64,000 bases of DNA from Dysidea avara. Its lineage: Eukaryota; Porifera; Demospongiae; Dictyoceratida; Dysideidae. Under the pieces are notes generated by a model, which was given only the letters and a program-made list of their open reading frames with translations, did not search any database and had not been told where the DNA came from. Where the stretch lies: the NCBI RefSeq assembly GCF_963678975.1, contig NC_089276.1, positions 20,339,226 to 20,403,225 on the forward strand. The letters run 5' to 3'. Position 1 is the first letter of the stretch. The number at the start of each line of letters is the position of its first letter. Shown here one piece after another: positions 35,727 through 45,362 of the stretch. A program made the position numbers and the translations under genes.

Positions 35727-37241
35727 ATGATAAGTAATACAATGTTAAGAACTTTGTATACAAACGCTGATCAGTTTTTAAATAAGCGTGATCTTCTTTC
35801 AGCTCAAATTACAGGTACCCACCCCCCTGACATAATTATTATTACCGAATTGCTTCCTAAACCACCAAATTCTACTGTTAGCTCAGCTCTACTGGCACTT
35901 CCTGGATATTCTCTTTACATTAATTTTGATCCAGACACATATACCCCTGCCACCTCTCACATACGCGGAGTTGGAATATTTGTCTCTGAGAAGCTGCAGG
36001 CTCATCAAGTATTTTTTCACTCACCTGATCTTGAAGATCAAGTATGGGTTAGAATTCAACTTTGCGGATCTGATTCACTGTTAGTTGGCTGTCTGTATCG
36101 TAGTCCTACGGGTGATTTCAGTACTAGTGTTTCATCTCTTTGTAATTTATTTACCAAACTCGATAACTATTCTCACTTATTAGTATGTGGCGACTTCAAC
36201 TTTAAAGAAGTTACTTGGTCAGACCTTTCAGGTTCAACTACTAATTCTCATATAGTACCTTTTCTCGACTCAGTGGATGATTTATTCTTGTTTCAGCATG
36301 TTAACAAGCCCACAAGAATTAGACAGGGTGATTCTCCAAGCCTACTCGATCTAGTATTCACAAACGAAGAGAATATGGTTACAAACTTGTTGCATCTTCC
36401 ACCCTTGGGTAATAGCGACCACATTTGTATACAGTTTGATCTTTTGTGCTATTTGGAGCCGAAGAAGACTGACAACTTGAAATATAATACAAGAGCGGCA
36501 AATATTGATCTAATGAAGCAAACTCTTGGTGATGTTGACTGGGTATCCTTATTGGACCCCCTTGATATGAGCGATGCTTGGTTGCAATTTAGGTCGATCT
36601 TTCAGGATGCTCTTGACAATTGCGTTCCTACTTACAAGCCCAAGGAGAAGAAAAGCCTATACAGTAACTCTGAAGTGTTTAGTTTGAAAAGGAAAAAGAA
36701 TCATCTTTGGAAAAAGTACCTCTCGACTCGTTCTCTCATAGACCTTGCAAACTTTAAGTCAGTAAATAATCAGCTTAGAAGCTTGACTCTTAACCTTAGA
36801 AAAGACTACGAAAAGAATCTGGCTCAAGGTGTCAGATCTAGGCCTAAAGCATTCTGGCATTATGTTAACTCAAGGACAAAAGTACGCCCAGGTGTTACCG
36901 AGTTGGTCTCCTCGGATGGTTCTGCAATACATTCCGATACTGAAATGGCTACTCACTTTAACGAATACTTTTCTAGTGTATTTACCTGTGAGGACACCAC
37001 AAGTATTCCAACAGTTGATTCAACTAGTTCCCCTCTTCTTGATGACTCCATTGAAATCACTCCTGCAATTGTTTTCAGCAAGCTAATAACTCTACAAAGT
37101 AATAAATCCTCTGGACCAGACGGATGGCCTATAACTATTATCAAATCAGTAAGTGAATTTATTTCTGTACCATTATCTATCCTGTTTAATAAATCGCTAA
37201 ATAGTGCACTTTACCTTCAGATTGGAAGTGTGCCAATGTAA
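35727..37241 (+). pseudogene. LINE B ORF2, endonuclease and start of RT
   Basis: Endonuclease landmarks: LYTNADQFLNKRDLL (about residue 33 of the frame starting at 35,658), IIIITELLPK, RGVGIFVSEKL, LLVGCLYRSP, HLLVCGDFNFKEVTWSD, DLVFTNEENMV and LGNSDHICIQF, the last being the SDH motif. It continues through a linker (KRKKNHLWKKYLSTRS) to the RT start, LQSNKSSGPDGWPITIIK. The frame is lost near 37,230 within the stretch that should read on to the RT fingers. The APE endonuclease nicks target DNA for target-primed reverse transcription. Confidence 0.88.
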
Positions 37242-37252
37242 CATCTATTCAC

Positions 37253-38659
37253 AAAAAAGGTGCACGGAATCTGGCCTGCAATTATAGACCAGTCAGCCTC
37301 ACTTCTATTTTCAGCAAGTTAATGGAATCCATTGTCAAAGATCATATACTGAACCACCTATCCACAAACAACTTACTGTCTCCCTATCAATTTGGCTTTA
37401 TACCAGGAAGATCGTGTTCCACTCAATTGCTTCTGATGCTGGATTATTTAACTCATCATCTTGATGAGGGCTATTCTATTGACGTGATCTATTTAGATTT
37501 CCAAAAAGCCTTCGATTCTGTTCCACACCGACGTTTATTGCAAAAGTTAACATCGTTTGGTATTCATGGAAATGTGCTAAAATGGATTGAAAGCTTTTTA
37601 TCTAACAGAGTGCAACAAGTTGTACTTATTGGCCATAAATCTTCCACCATTCCAGTTACTAGTGGTGTCCCCCAGGGTTCTGTGCTGGGTCCCCTACTAT
37701 TCACGATGTTTGTAAATGAGATACCATCAATTGTATCAAGTCTGGTGCTATTGTTTGCTGATAATACAAAAATCTTTCGAGTCATTAGAAATAGAGAAGA
37801 CTATACTGCGTTACAGAGTGACTTAGACTTACTTCAAAGATGGTCACAACAGTGGCTTTTGAATTTTAATATTTCCAAGTGCAAACACCTGCACTTCGGC
37901 CCAGTCCACCACTATGGTCCTTACTGTCTCAACGGAATATTTATTGACATCAATGCAACGCACAGCGACCTCGGTATTGTTTTTGACGATCAGCTCAAAT
38001 TCGACCATCATACCACTCAAGCTACTACCAAAGCTAACTGAGTACTTGGTTTGATTAAGAAATCATTTGAATACCTTGACTCTACCATGCTAACTTGTTT
38101 GTTCAATACATTAGTTCGACCTATCTTGGAATACAATAATCCTATTTGGGGGCCTCATTACATCCTAGACAACAGAAAGGTAGAGAAGATACAACGAAGG
38201 GCTACTCATCTCATCCCACAACTTCAAGACAAATCTTACTCGGAGAGGTTGACACAACTAGATTTGCCATCTTTTCATTATAGACGATTGGGAGGTGATC
38301 TAATATTTCTTTTCAAAATTCTTAACAATTATTTCACCACCGATTTTACTGATATATATACGTACTCAAGATCTATCACCAGGGGGCATCAATTCAAATT
38401 GTTTAAGGAACTTTCAAGACTATTGTGTAGATCTAATTACTTTATCAATAGAATCACCAACAATTGGAATAGTTTACCTAATTATGTTGTAAATAGTTCT
38501 TCGATTAACACTTTTAAATCATTATTAGATAGTTATTTAATTGATTCAAGATTTATTTTTGTATGTACCACTCTGCGTGGGCAGTTCAAAGGCACCGCCA
38601 GTGCCATAATTTGTATATTGCACTGCTGCAGACCGCAGCGAGTGCATTATAACTTATAA
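37253..38659 (+). pseudogene. LINE B ORF2, RT core and C-terminal region
   Basis: Motifs in order: NYRPVSLTSIFSKLMESIV, YQFGFIPGRSC, VIYLDFQKAFDSVPHRRLL, SGVPQGSVLGPLLFTMFVN, LLFADNTKIF, HSDLGIVFDDQL and, after an in-frame TGA at 38,039, LVRPILEYNNPIWGPHY and ITNNWNSLPNYVV. The catalytic box is FADN, with the second aspartate replaced by Asn, as in LINE A. So the copy has one frame loss, two stops and a changed catalytic residue, and cannot be active. Confidence 0.88.
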
Positions 38660-39625
38660 CGCACTGGTTGCGGTTTTGTAGACCACAACGAGTGCATTAT
38701 AAGTTATAATGCACCGACCGCAGTACAATATACAGATATTGCACTGGCTGCGGTTTTGTGCAGCATAGCACAAGTGCCGGTGTTGACGACCACTACGACA
38801 CCTCACCTAATAGGTGGAAAGACACTTCACAGATCACTCGAATTCTTTTATAGCCTGACATGTAAAGGTCGATTGTGGGCCATAACGTCACCAATACGTA
38901 TAATGTTTACAAGCAGCCAATGGCGATCGAAAAAGCCAACGCGGGTGGCCACAACTCTAGTCTACTTATATATAAACGTACTTATACACCTTACTAGTCT
39001 GGTGCCATCTTAGCCCAGATTAAACTGTAGTCCACTTCGACAATGACTCAATAAAACAAATATATTCTAAATAATACTAACCTTTACGTTCGATTGTGGT
39101 AACCAGTTTTGTCATGCCACCAGATTCGAGTTTAGCCAGTGTGAATAGTAAGAATTAGACTAATATCGTTTAGTAGTTAGGTTTTGTTTACTTAAACCGT
39201 CTATTTAGCTGATTTTTTTCGCTCGAGAGAATCACTATGGCGATTAGTCTGGTGCTTAGTCTATATGGCACGCTGGCATGCTGAGCACTACATGATGAGA
39301 GTGGAACAGCGAATGCAGGTTAGTGATATAACCCATAGCGTACTAGCTTTCAATATCTCAGGTGGCTGCAGTACTGCAGGGGGAACGTCATCGCAACGTC
39401 AGGCTTGGTTACCCACAATCGATGTTAGAAACCTGGCCTTTATAAGTGTTACAGCTGTCTTGTGAGACTCTCCCCACCTATTAGGTGAATGGTACATAAC
39501 AGTTATACAACCTGCACTCGTGCTCTACCTGTATAAACGCACTTGCCTTCGGGCCTGACGGCCCTCAGGCTCGTGCGTTTATATCAGGCAGAGCACTCGT
39601 GGCCGTTGTATAACTATATAATAAG
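38565..39625. mobile_element. 1.06-kb hairpin-ended insert in the LINE B tail
   Basis: Flanked by a direct repeat of about 34 bp: ATTTAATTGATTCAAG occurs at both 38,530 and 39,629, part of the LINE B 3' region. The left end (38,600-38,760) holds nested inverted copies of GAGTGCATTATAACTTATAA and GCACTGSYTGCGGT. The right end (39,495-39,618) is a long hairpin, AGTTATACAACCTGCACTCG against its complement, with TATAAACGCAC/GTGCGTTTATA near the loop. CACCTAATAGGTGG near 38,810 is inverted as CCACCTATTAGGTG near 39,470. No transposase. The class is unknown. Confidence 0.65.
39265..39318 (+). CDS. Possible exon inside the hairpin insert
   Basis: ATGGCACGCTGGCATGCTGA opens 18 codons (MARWHAEHYMMRVEQRMQ) and ends exactly at CAG|GTTAGT, a usable donor. 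The 300 bp before it contain CCAATGG and TATATATAA-like promoter motifs near 38,940-38,975. It may be a coincidence; no second exon is found. Confidence 0.2.
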
Positions 39626-39721
39626 TCATTTAATTGATTCAAGAGTTATTTTTGTATAATTACTGCATTGATCGGGTATGCAGGCTGTGCCTTTACCCGT
39701 ATTTAATCATAAAAAAACAAC

Positions 39722-39856
39722 AACACAATACTGTCACTACTATTGATTACATGTGCTACAAAATTCAAAGTACAAAGTGACGTCATATTCCTAACCTATT
39801 ACACGTGATCATAAACTACGTATTGTTAATGTATAATGTTATAACTAATCATCGAC
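39722..39856 (-). repeat. Right (5') LTR of BEL/Pao fossil 2, outer part
   Basis: AACACAATACTGTCACTACT through CATCGACA completes the LTR on the far side of LINE B, 4.7 kb from the inner part. Confidence 0.85.
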
Positions 39857-39916
39857 ATGTGTGTCACCCCCTTGCTTTACTAGTACAGTACAGCGGTTTA
39901 AAGTAGCTACTGTAGT

Positions 39917-40041
39917 CAGTGGCGGATGCAGGGGGGTTGCAATGGTTTTCAGCTGAAATCCCTTGTGAAAATAGTGCCCGAAATTTATCTACGGATCGTG
40001 TGGGTGATAAAAATTTACTTAGTTTTAATGTATAACCACAT
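39917..40041 (+). mobile_element. Left end of a CAGGGGCGGATC-type transposon, truncated
   Basis: CAGTGGCGGATGCAGGGGGG matches the left end of the elements at 1,096, 44,768 and 45,363. No right end is found before LINE A sequence begins. Confidence 0.5.
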
Positions 40042-40305
40042 GACCAAAGATTTCATCACATCTATGCAAGGACCAATCAGTACAGTAATTCATTCTTCCC
40101 TAGATCAATAAGACTGTGGAATTCACTCCCACCTGACCTAATCCAACAACAATCATTACAAATTTTTAAGCACCAACTGAAATTATTATTACTTTCCCCT
40201 ACCAATCAGTAATCCCATAATCAATCACATTGTAAAACATTTTGTATGCATGTTTCATATGTGCATTAATCCTCAAACTGAGGCTGCACATTTCTTGGAA
40301 AAAAA
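40042..40305 (+). mobile_element. LINE family A, 3'-end fragment
   Basis: ATGACCAAAGATTTCATCAC onward matches the end of the LINE A coding region and 3' UTR at 5,250-5,520 (inverted), including AGACTGTGGAATTCACTCCC and TTTCTTGGAAAAAAAAATAA. A severely 5'-truncated copy, as target-primed reverse transcription often produces. Confidence 0.9.
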
Positions 40306-40329
40306 AATAACCATACAAATATTATAATC

Positions 40330-40620
40330 ACCAAAGTATAGCCAAAATATTACAAAGGGTAGGAATTTTTACTGATTTCGTGGTTTTGGGGTTATCAGTG
40401 AAAATTTTAGCCTCGAAAGTTTGCTAGGCGCCAACTTCTCCAGCAACTGTCTGTGACTTTGTGGAGGTACAATGTGAAAATGATACTCCGCCAATATTCG
40501 CTTACTGCTGAGGACGAATTTCCTGACTTTGACATTGGTTAAGTTAAGTATACGTAGCTAGTAATAAGTATATAGTTAGGTAATAAGTACTACTATGGTC
40601 TAGTTTTCAGTATTTATATA
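40330..40620 (+). repeat. Dispersed repeat with inverted partner at 47.5 kb
   Basis: GCTGAGGACGAATTTCCTGA, TGACATTGGTTAAGTTAAGT and a GTAATAAGTACTACTATGG-like stretch recur inverted at 47,505-47,605. No coding. Confidence 0.6.
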
Positions 40621-40762
40621 TTTATTTATTATTACTGAGCAGGCAGCACTCAGTGCTGATTAGCTCAGGAAAATTTAGCAATTACAAACATAGTTACAAT
40701 GATTACAAGCATACAGAAGTTAGGACTTAAATTTGCTGGATTTCATTAGTAAATTGGTCAAT

Positions 40763-40892
40763 CACTGTGAAAAAAGAGGAATATAAGATGGTATATCTAA
40801 TGGCTTAAACTATACAAATAATCTCAGTATAGTCTTGCATTATACTAACTATCTTATACTTTAGTATAAACCCCATCTTATATTATGGGAAA
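40763..40892. mobile_element. MITE with CACTGTG end, Transib-like
   Basis: CACTGTGAAAAAAGAGGAAT then ATAAGATGGTATAT matches the left end of 44,616-45,317. The right side, CCATCTTATATTATGGG, is a diverged inverse. Confidence 0.45.
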
Positions 40893-41288
40893 CAGATTAT
40901 ACTTTAGTTTACTACACATTCTTTGTATGGCTTTGTTTACGTAACTAAATGTGATAACTTTTTAGCTTCACCATCAGATCTCATTATTGTCTCATTTTTA
41001 GCTTCACCATCTCATGTGACTTAAGATTTTTTTACTGTACCAAACAAAGTCATGATGATTTTACAATAAGTAGCTACACTTCTGTTAATCACTGTCGCTA
41101 GCTAACTAGCTTCAGTTTGTTGTGATAATTTCATACGCACACATTTTCATACGGTAAAGCATATAATACCAGAAAAATTAATTATTCAATCTAAGAGTCA
41201 TACAAATCTAGATTTTCTTGCACAGTTAGCACACCTGCAAAAGTTCATAGTAATGCCTGTTTAAAATTGAATGGGTCAGTGGTGTGCG

Positions 41289-41644
41289 CAGGGCCGCCCA
41301 GAGAAATTAAGGGGCCCAGGGCAAAGAGTTAAAGTGGGGCCCTTCACCCAAGTTGTAAGGTGAAGACCCAAAAAAAAAAAAAAAAAAAAAAGGGTCACAA
41401 CCTACTGGAAATGACAATAACTACCCAGCACCAACCATATCTCCTTATCTATAAGCTTGCTACACTGCTCCTCTGAAGAATACTGTGACTGCTCTATTAA
41501 AGTATTTAGATCTGACTGCTCTATTAGAGTAAATCGATCTTTTAAACAGATATTCAGGGGGCCCTTCATGGGGCCTTCTGGGGCCCCTTTCAGGCTGGGG
41601 CCCGGGGCAAAATGCCCCAGTTGCCCCCCCTGTGGGCGGCCCTG
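41289..41644. mobile_element. hAT-type MITE with exact 8-bp TSD (GGTGTGCG)
   Basis: Starts CAGGGCCGCCCAGAGA, ends TGGGCGGCCCTG, and is flanked by GGTGTGCG on both sides. Includes an A run (41,370-41,391) and two CTGCTCTATTARAGTA motifs. No coding. Confidence 0.9.
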
Positions 41645-41689
41645 GGTGTGCGCATGCGTATTAGATGCAATTAAGTCGCCATCTTTGTC

Positions 41690-42640
41690 GCTATTGTTGT
41701 ATCAGAGGTTGTAAATGTGAGTGATATGACGGTGTATCTCGCGGAGAGAGTATGCGCGATCTGCGCCATCGTCCAATGAGCCACGATGATAGTTATGGAC
41801 CACAACTGTACATCCCGTGGCTGGCTGTAGCCAGTGGTGAAGTGGCGCGGCCAAGTGGACAATTCCTTCGATGGAAGCAATCAAAAACAGCTCTAGATGA
41901 GTAAGTATTAGACTAAAATGATAGCTTGTACGATAGGTTTAGCCGTATTAAATTGTTTATTGTGTATTGCATGACAATGGCCTGCAAATGATTCAACTTT
42001 GGTGTTGCTGTGTACGTATTACATGTTTTATATCCTGTTATCTCAGCTTATGGCGGATGACGAGTGGACACAGTTCATCAGCCATCAACGGTAAGAGTAT
42101 GCATGGTCTGCTGTTATGATTTTGTATATTATCTCTTCAGAGGTACAGTTTCTTGTCGAACCTCTTAGTTCTACAGGCTGTCAGTGTACAACATCTGCAG
42201 TGTTAGTTTCCTTCAATGGCAGCTGCTTCCTTTAAAGAATCTGGTAGCGACCATATGTGGGCAGTTTTGTTCTTTTTTCACGGAGTTGTTCAACGTCATC
42301 TTCTAATTACTTAGAGCTGTAAGTGCATTAAGCCTGATTGTGTTTTTATTCATTTTCTTTTCAATAGGGTAGGAATTACAGACTTGGTCTCAGTTCTAGG
42401 AGATTCTTCTTATTGCTAACATCTGTAAGTAAGTATACTCCTAGCCGCCATTCTACATGGTAATACTAGGTTTCCAGACAAGGTCTCGGTTTTATGAGAT
42501 TCTTATTGTTACAAACTGTAAGTCCAATTGTCCAGAATACACATTACATTTACCATCTTTGTATTAGAGCTGTGGGACAGTTCTACCAGACAACTAACAG
42601 ATTGTCACAGAGTTCTACATAGTGATGATAATACAGGTAA
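41690..42640 (+). CDS. Candidate small spliced host gene
   Basis: A chain of exon-like segments with good splice sites on the plus strand: exon ending CTAGATGA|GTAAGTATT (41,900); TTATCTCAG|CTT exon 42,047-42,090 ending CAACG|GTAAGAG; CTCTTCAG|AGG exon 42,141-42,318 ending GAGCT|GTAAGTG; TTCAATAG|GG exon 42,368-42,424 ending ATCT|GTAAGTAAG; exon about 42,478-42,519 ending ACT|GTAAGTCC; GTATTAG|AGC exon 42,568-42,636 ending ACAG|GTAATT. Introns are as short as 49 bp. The second exon has ATGGCGGATGACGAGTGGAC, coding MADDEWTQFISHQR, but the frame meets a stop 8 codons into the next exon. So it is either a non-coding RNA, a short peptide, or the 5' part of a gene with another splice pattern. The exons at 42,368 and 42,478 are related copies. 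Confidence 0.35.
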
Positions 42641-43065
42641 TTTGTAATGGAACTTGTGAATTGTATTTACTGTCTTACCTGCTGCAGTTGGATAAAGACT
42701 GATAAATGACGAAATTGATTTGATACTGTCATGGCCAAGGAGACATTGATTTACTAGCTGTACCTATTGTGGTTTTAACATATTTACAGAATTAAATTCA
42801 TTACAAATATAATTATAGAAATTATTTAATTAAAGTAGCCACAGATTATAGGAAAGTAAAAAAGTACAGTAGTATAGTAGCCAATATATGGTTGAAATAG
42901 GCTTAATATAGTCTGATAATACACCACACTATACTAGTGATTTAATCTCTAATATATGACTGTCTTAAATGTATTCAATAAGATTGTTATAGTAAAGTCC
43001 TAATCTATTAATATATGCTGTACTATTTCATCCCAATACTAGCATAATAAGACTGTTATAGACCT
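42641..43065. other. No recognisable gene
   Basis: AT-rich spacer with TATAGT/ACTATA motifs of the kind seen around 40.85 kb; nothing further. Confidence 0.35.
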
Positions 43066-44140
43066 TATTATTCTGAGCTTTTTTCACAGTGAATGTTATC
43101 ATGATCAATTAATCTGGGTGGTAAAGCGTTCCAATCACAAATTGATCTGAAATAAAAGCTATGCTGGAATATGTTGGTGGATGAAGTAGGAAGAATGTAA
43201 CGTCTAGGATGATATTGTCTAGTGGCTCTTTCCATTTCTAAATAGTAGGATGGGATAGATAAGGGTATACTCATTGTAGATGATTTTAAATAGTGTTTGT
43301 AACCTACATATCTTACGACATACTTGGAGACTTGGCCAAGAAAGCTGTTGTAACATATTTGTGACTGAATTGTATCTACTAAAACCCAATGCATCTTGCA
43401 GCTCTATATATGCTGCACTTTCTCTAACTGTTGGATATCAGTTTGATAGTATGGGTCCCATACAACCGCAGCATATTCCATTACAGGACGAATCATGGTG
43501 AGGTAAGCTGATGCTTTTACTTCTGGCGAGCAACTACTAAGGTTTCGTTTGAGAAAGTTTAAAGTTTTGGTGGCTTTAGCAGCTGTGTTTTTTATGTGAG
43601 ATGACCAAGATAGTTTATTATCTAATAAAATTCCAAGGTAGGAGTGTTGACTAGATGTTGTTAATTGCAATCATTCAGTTTATAATTGAATAGAATAGGT
43701 GATAAAGATCTGGTGAAGCGCAAATAGTACATCTTGTTACATTAAAACGTAGTTGCCACTTTGTTGCCCAGGCAAATAGATGGTCGAGATCATTTTGTAG
43801 TTGGATAGCATCTTCTTCAATAGTAATAGTTCTGTAAAGTATGCAATCATCAGCGAATAGTCGTAACTATGAACTTATGCTCTCTGTGATGTCAATAATG
43901 TATATTATGAGAAACATCAAGGGACCAAGGACAGTTCCTTGAGGTACTCCAGACTGAACGGACACTGATTCAGATGAGGCACCATCTAATACTACTTGTT
44001 GAGATCTTTGGGTAAGTCAGGTACTGATCCAGTGACAGATGTTATTAGTAATGCCATAATGTCTGAGTTTTACAAGAAGTCTCTGGTGTGGGACACTGTC
44101 AAATGCTTTACTAATAACATCTGTCACAATGTATGGATCC
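43066..44140 (-). mobile_element. LINE family D, 5'-truncated RT fragment
   Basis: The minus strand reads RT from DVISKAFDSVPHQRLLVKL (about 44,110) through QQVVLDGASSESVSVQSGVP (about 43,960), RLFADDCILYRTI (about 43,850), HSYLGILLDNKLSWSSHI (43,640), MIRPVMEYAAVVWDPYYQT (43,480) and a C-terminal part to about 43,070 ending near DWNALPPRLID. Unlike LINEs A and B, the FADD box is intact. There are at least two stops or frame losses. The 5' truncation point abuts an (AT)n tract at 44,136-44,163. Confidence 0.85.
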
Positions 44141-44165
44141 ATTATCATATATATATATATATATA

Positions 44166-44352
44166 CCATGATCAATATTTAGGCTAAATATATATATATA
44201 TATAAGCCTTGAAAATTTAATATTTAGACCTCCATAATATAGTCTAGCTAATACATTTTGGGAGTGTTTGCAAATCCGCAAACCTTTTTTTCTAGCAACA
44301 TTGCTCAATCTCGAAATAGCTGTTTACCCCTCAAAATATTTAAGCTATATGG
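44166..44352. mobile_element. Tc1/mariner-type MITE, family M3, copy 2
   Basis: TA then CCATGATCAATATTTAGGCT; right CCTCAAAATATTTAAGCTAT with ATGG then TA. It shares ATTTAGACCTCCAT and ATACATTTTGGGAGTGTTT with 26,787-27,000. Confidence 0.75.
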
Positions 44353-44615
44353 TACATTAAAAAAAAATTATTTTTTCCCAGGCTAGATGTACTGCCCTTG
44401 CCTACCACCCCCAGTACCAAGGAGCACAACTGAAAGGGGGCTATATGGTACATAGTGCATTATATCAGGAGTTTTTTTACTGGTTAAGCTTCATACTTTT
44501 GCCTCTGAAATCACTGAAAATTCCGTTATGATGTTTAAGCGCCTCTAAAATAATTATCATTTTAGTGAGTCTCAATGCTGTTTTGTTTTGAAACTTTCTG
44601 AAAAGGCCTGGATTG

Positions 44616-45317
44616 CACTATGAAAAAAGAGGGATATAAGATGGTATATCCAGTGGCTTATTGAATACAAAAAAGCTTGATATAACCTGTAGTATACTAA
44701 CAATCACATGTAAGGCTTTAGTTAATGTGTTAAACATACTGAAACCATATATGTGATGGTATAGTGTCAATGGCGGATCCAGGATGGGGCATTTGGGGCA
44801 AATGCCCCCCCCCCCCTAAATTTGTGGAGGAGCCACTGGCAGTCATACTTCTGATTAAAATAACTACTAAACTTTGTTGGGCCAAGAAACTCATGAAAAT
44901 ATGTACATTTTACTAGCAGTTGTTACAAATTTACCTGAAATCAAAGCGAACCAAAGTCAAATTACCTGTGAAATCGTCACCAAGCACCTTCGTACGTACT
45001 AAGCGCCTCTAAAAATAATTATCGTGTTGTATTTGTTAAAGACATTCAGAGCCTTTAAAACAACTTTTAAGACTTCACAACCATCTGAAAAGGCAAAAAT
45101 GGCAAAAATCAACAGTGAAACACTACTAAGAGGTGATTATTTGTTGCCTCAAAAATGCAACATTGAATTAGAATCTGGCTCACTTACAACTTGGCTTCTT
45201 GTGCCCCTCCCCTTGCCAACTCCTGGATCCGCCCCTGAGTGTGGGCATTATATTTGATATAAGCTATTTTAGGTATTGTGGTAAATAACCATCTTATATC
45301 CCACCTTTTCCATAGTG
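44616..45317. mobile_element. MITE with CACTATG ends (Transib-like), itself interrupted
   Basis: Starts CACTATGAAAAAAGAGGGAT, ends ATCCCACCTTTTCCATAGTG: an inverted pair that continues through ATAAGATGG. CACTATG fits the CACWATG start known for Transib elements, the relatives of RAG1. The flanking 5 bp (GATTG and TTGGT) do not match, so the superfamily is unproven. Without the nested element (44,768-45,237) it is about 230 bp. Confidence 0.6.
44768..45237. mobile_element. CAGGGGCGGATC-type transposon, short copy, TSD AGTGT
   Basis: CAATGGCGGATCCAGGA to TCCTGGATCCGCCCCTG, flanked by AGTGT on both sides. This 470-bp copy is uninterrupted and serves as the empty site for the foldback insertion in the sister copy at 45,363. 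Confidence 0.88.
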
Positions 45318-45362
45318 TTGGTTAGATTCAACTGTGAAGGTTGTGGAGCTGTTGTTGTTATT

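Larger units (their letters stand above)
35022..39715 (+). mobile_element. LINE family B (CR1-like), in the BEL/Pao LTR
   Basis: Plus-strand LINE with the C-terminal part of ORF1 (35,040-35,701), ORF2 with APE endonuclease (35,727-36,480) and reverse transcriptase (37,080-38,650), and a 3' tail ending CCCGTATTTAATCAT then A-rich (39,700-39,715). The 5' end falls inside ORF1, so it is slightly truncated. A separate 1.06-kb insert (38,565-39,625) splits the 3' end. Its own age must be less than that of the BEL/Pao fossil it interrupts. Confidence 0.88.
28870..39856 (-). mobile_element. BEL/Pao LTR-retrotransposon fossil 2, broken, with a LINE inserted in its right LTR
   Basis: A minus-strand BEL/Pao element of about 6.2 kb, not counting the inserted DNA. 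Parts from its 5' to 3' end: right LTR (34,947-35,021 and 39,722-39,856, split by LINE B), primer-binding-type segment, gag-like region with coiled coil (about 33.7-34.7 kb), zinc-knuckle and aspartic protease regions (32.6-33.5 kb), reverse transcriptase (31.6-32.3 kb), RNase H (30.9-31.4 kb), integrase (29.8-30.4 kb), C-terminal region (29.1-29.7 kb) and left LTR (28,870-29,059). The coding region ends just inside the left LTR. No envelope gene is seen. It is broken, with about three breaks, but otherwise well preserved. The two LTRs are very similar, so it is fairly young. The flanks TGTAT and TGTGT are a possible imperfect 5-bp duplication. Confidence 0.9.

Noticed and set aside
38565-39625. 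Helitron as explanation of the hairpin insert
   Set aside because: Helitrons have one 3' hairpin, TC/CTRR ends and no target duplication; here both ends have hairpins and there is a 34-bp direct repeat.
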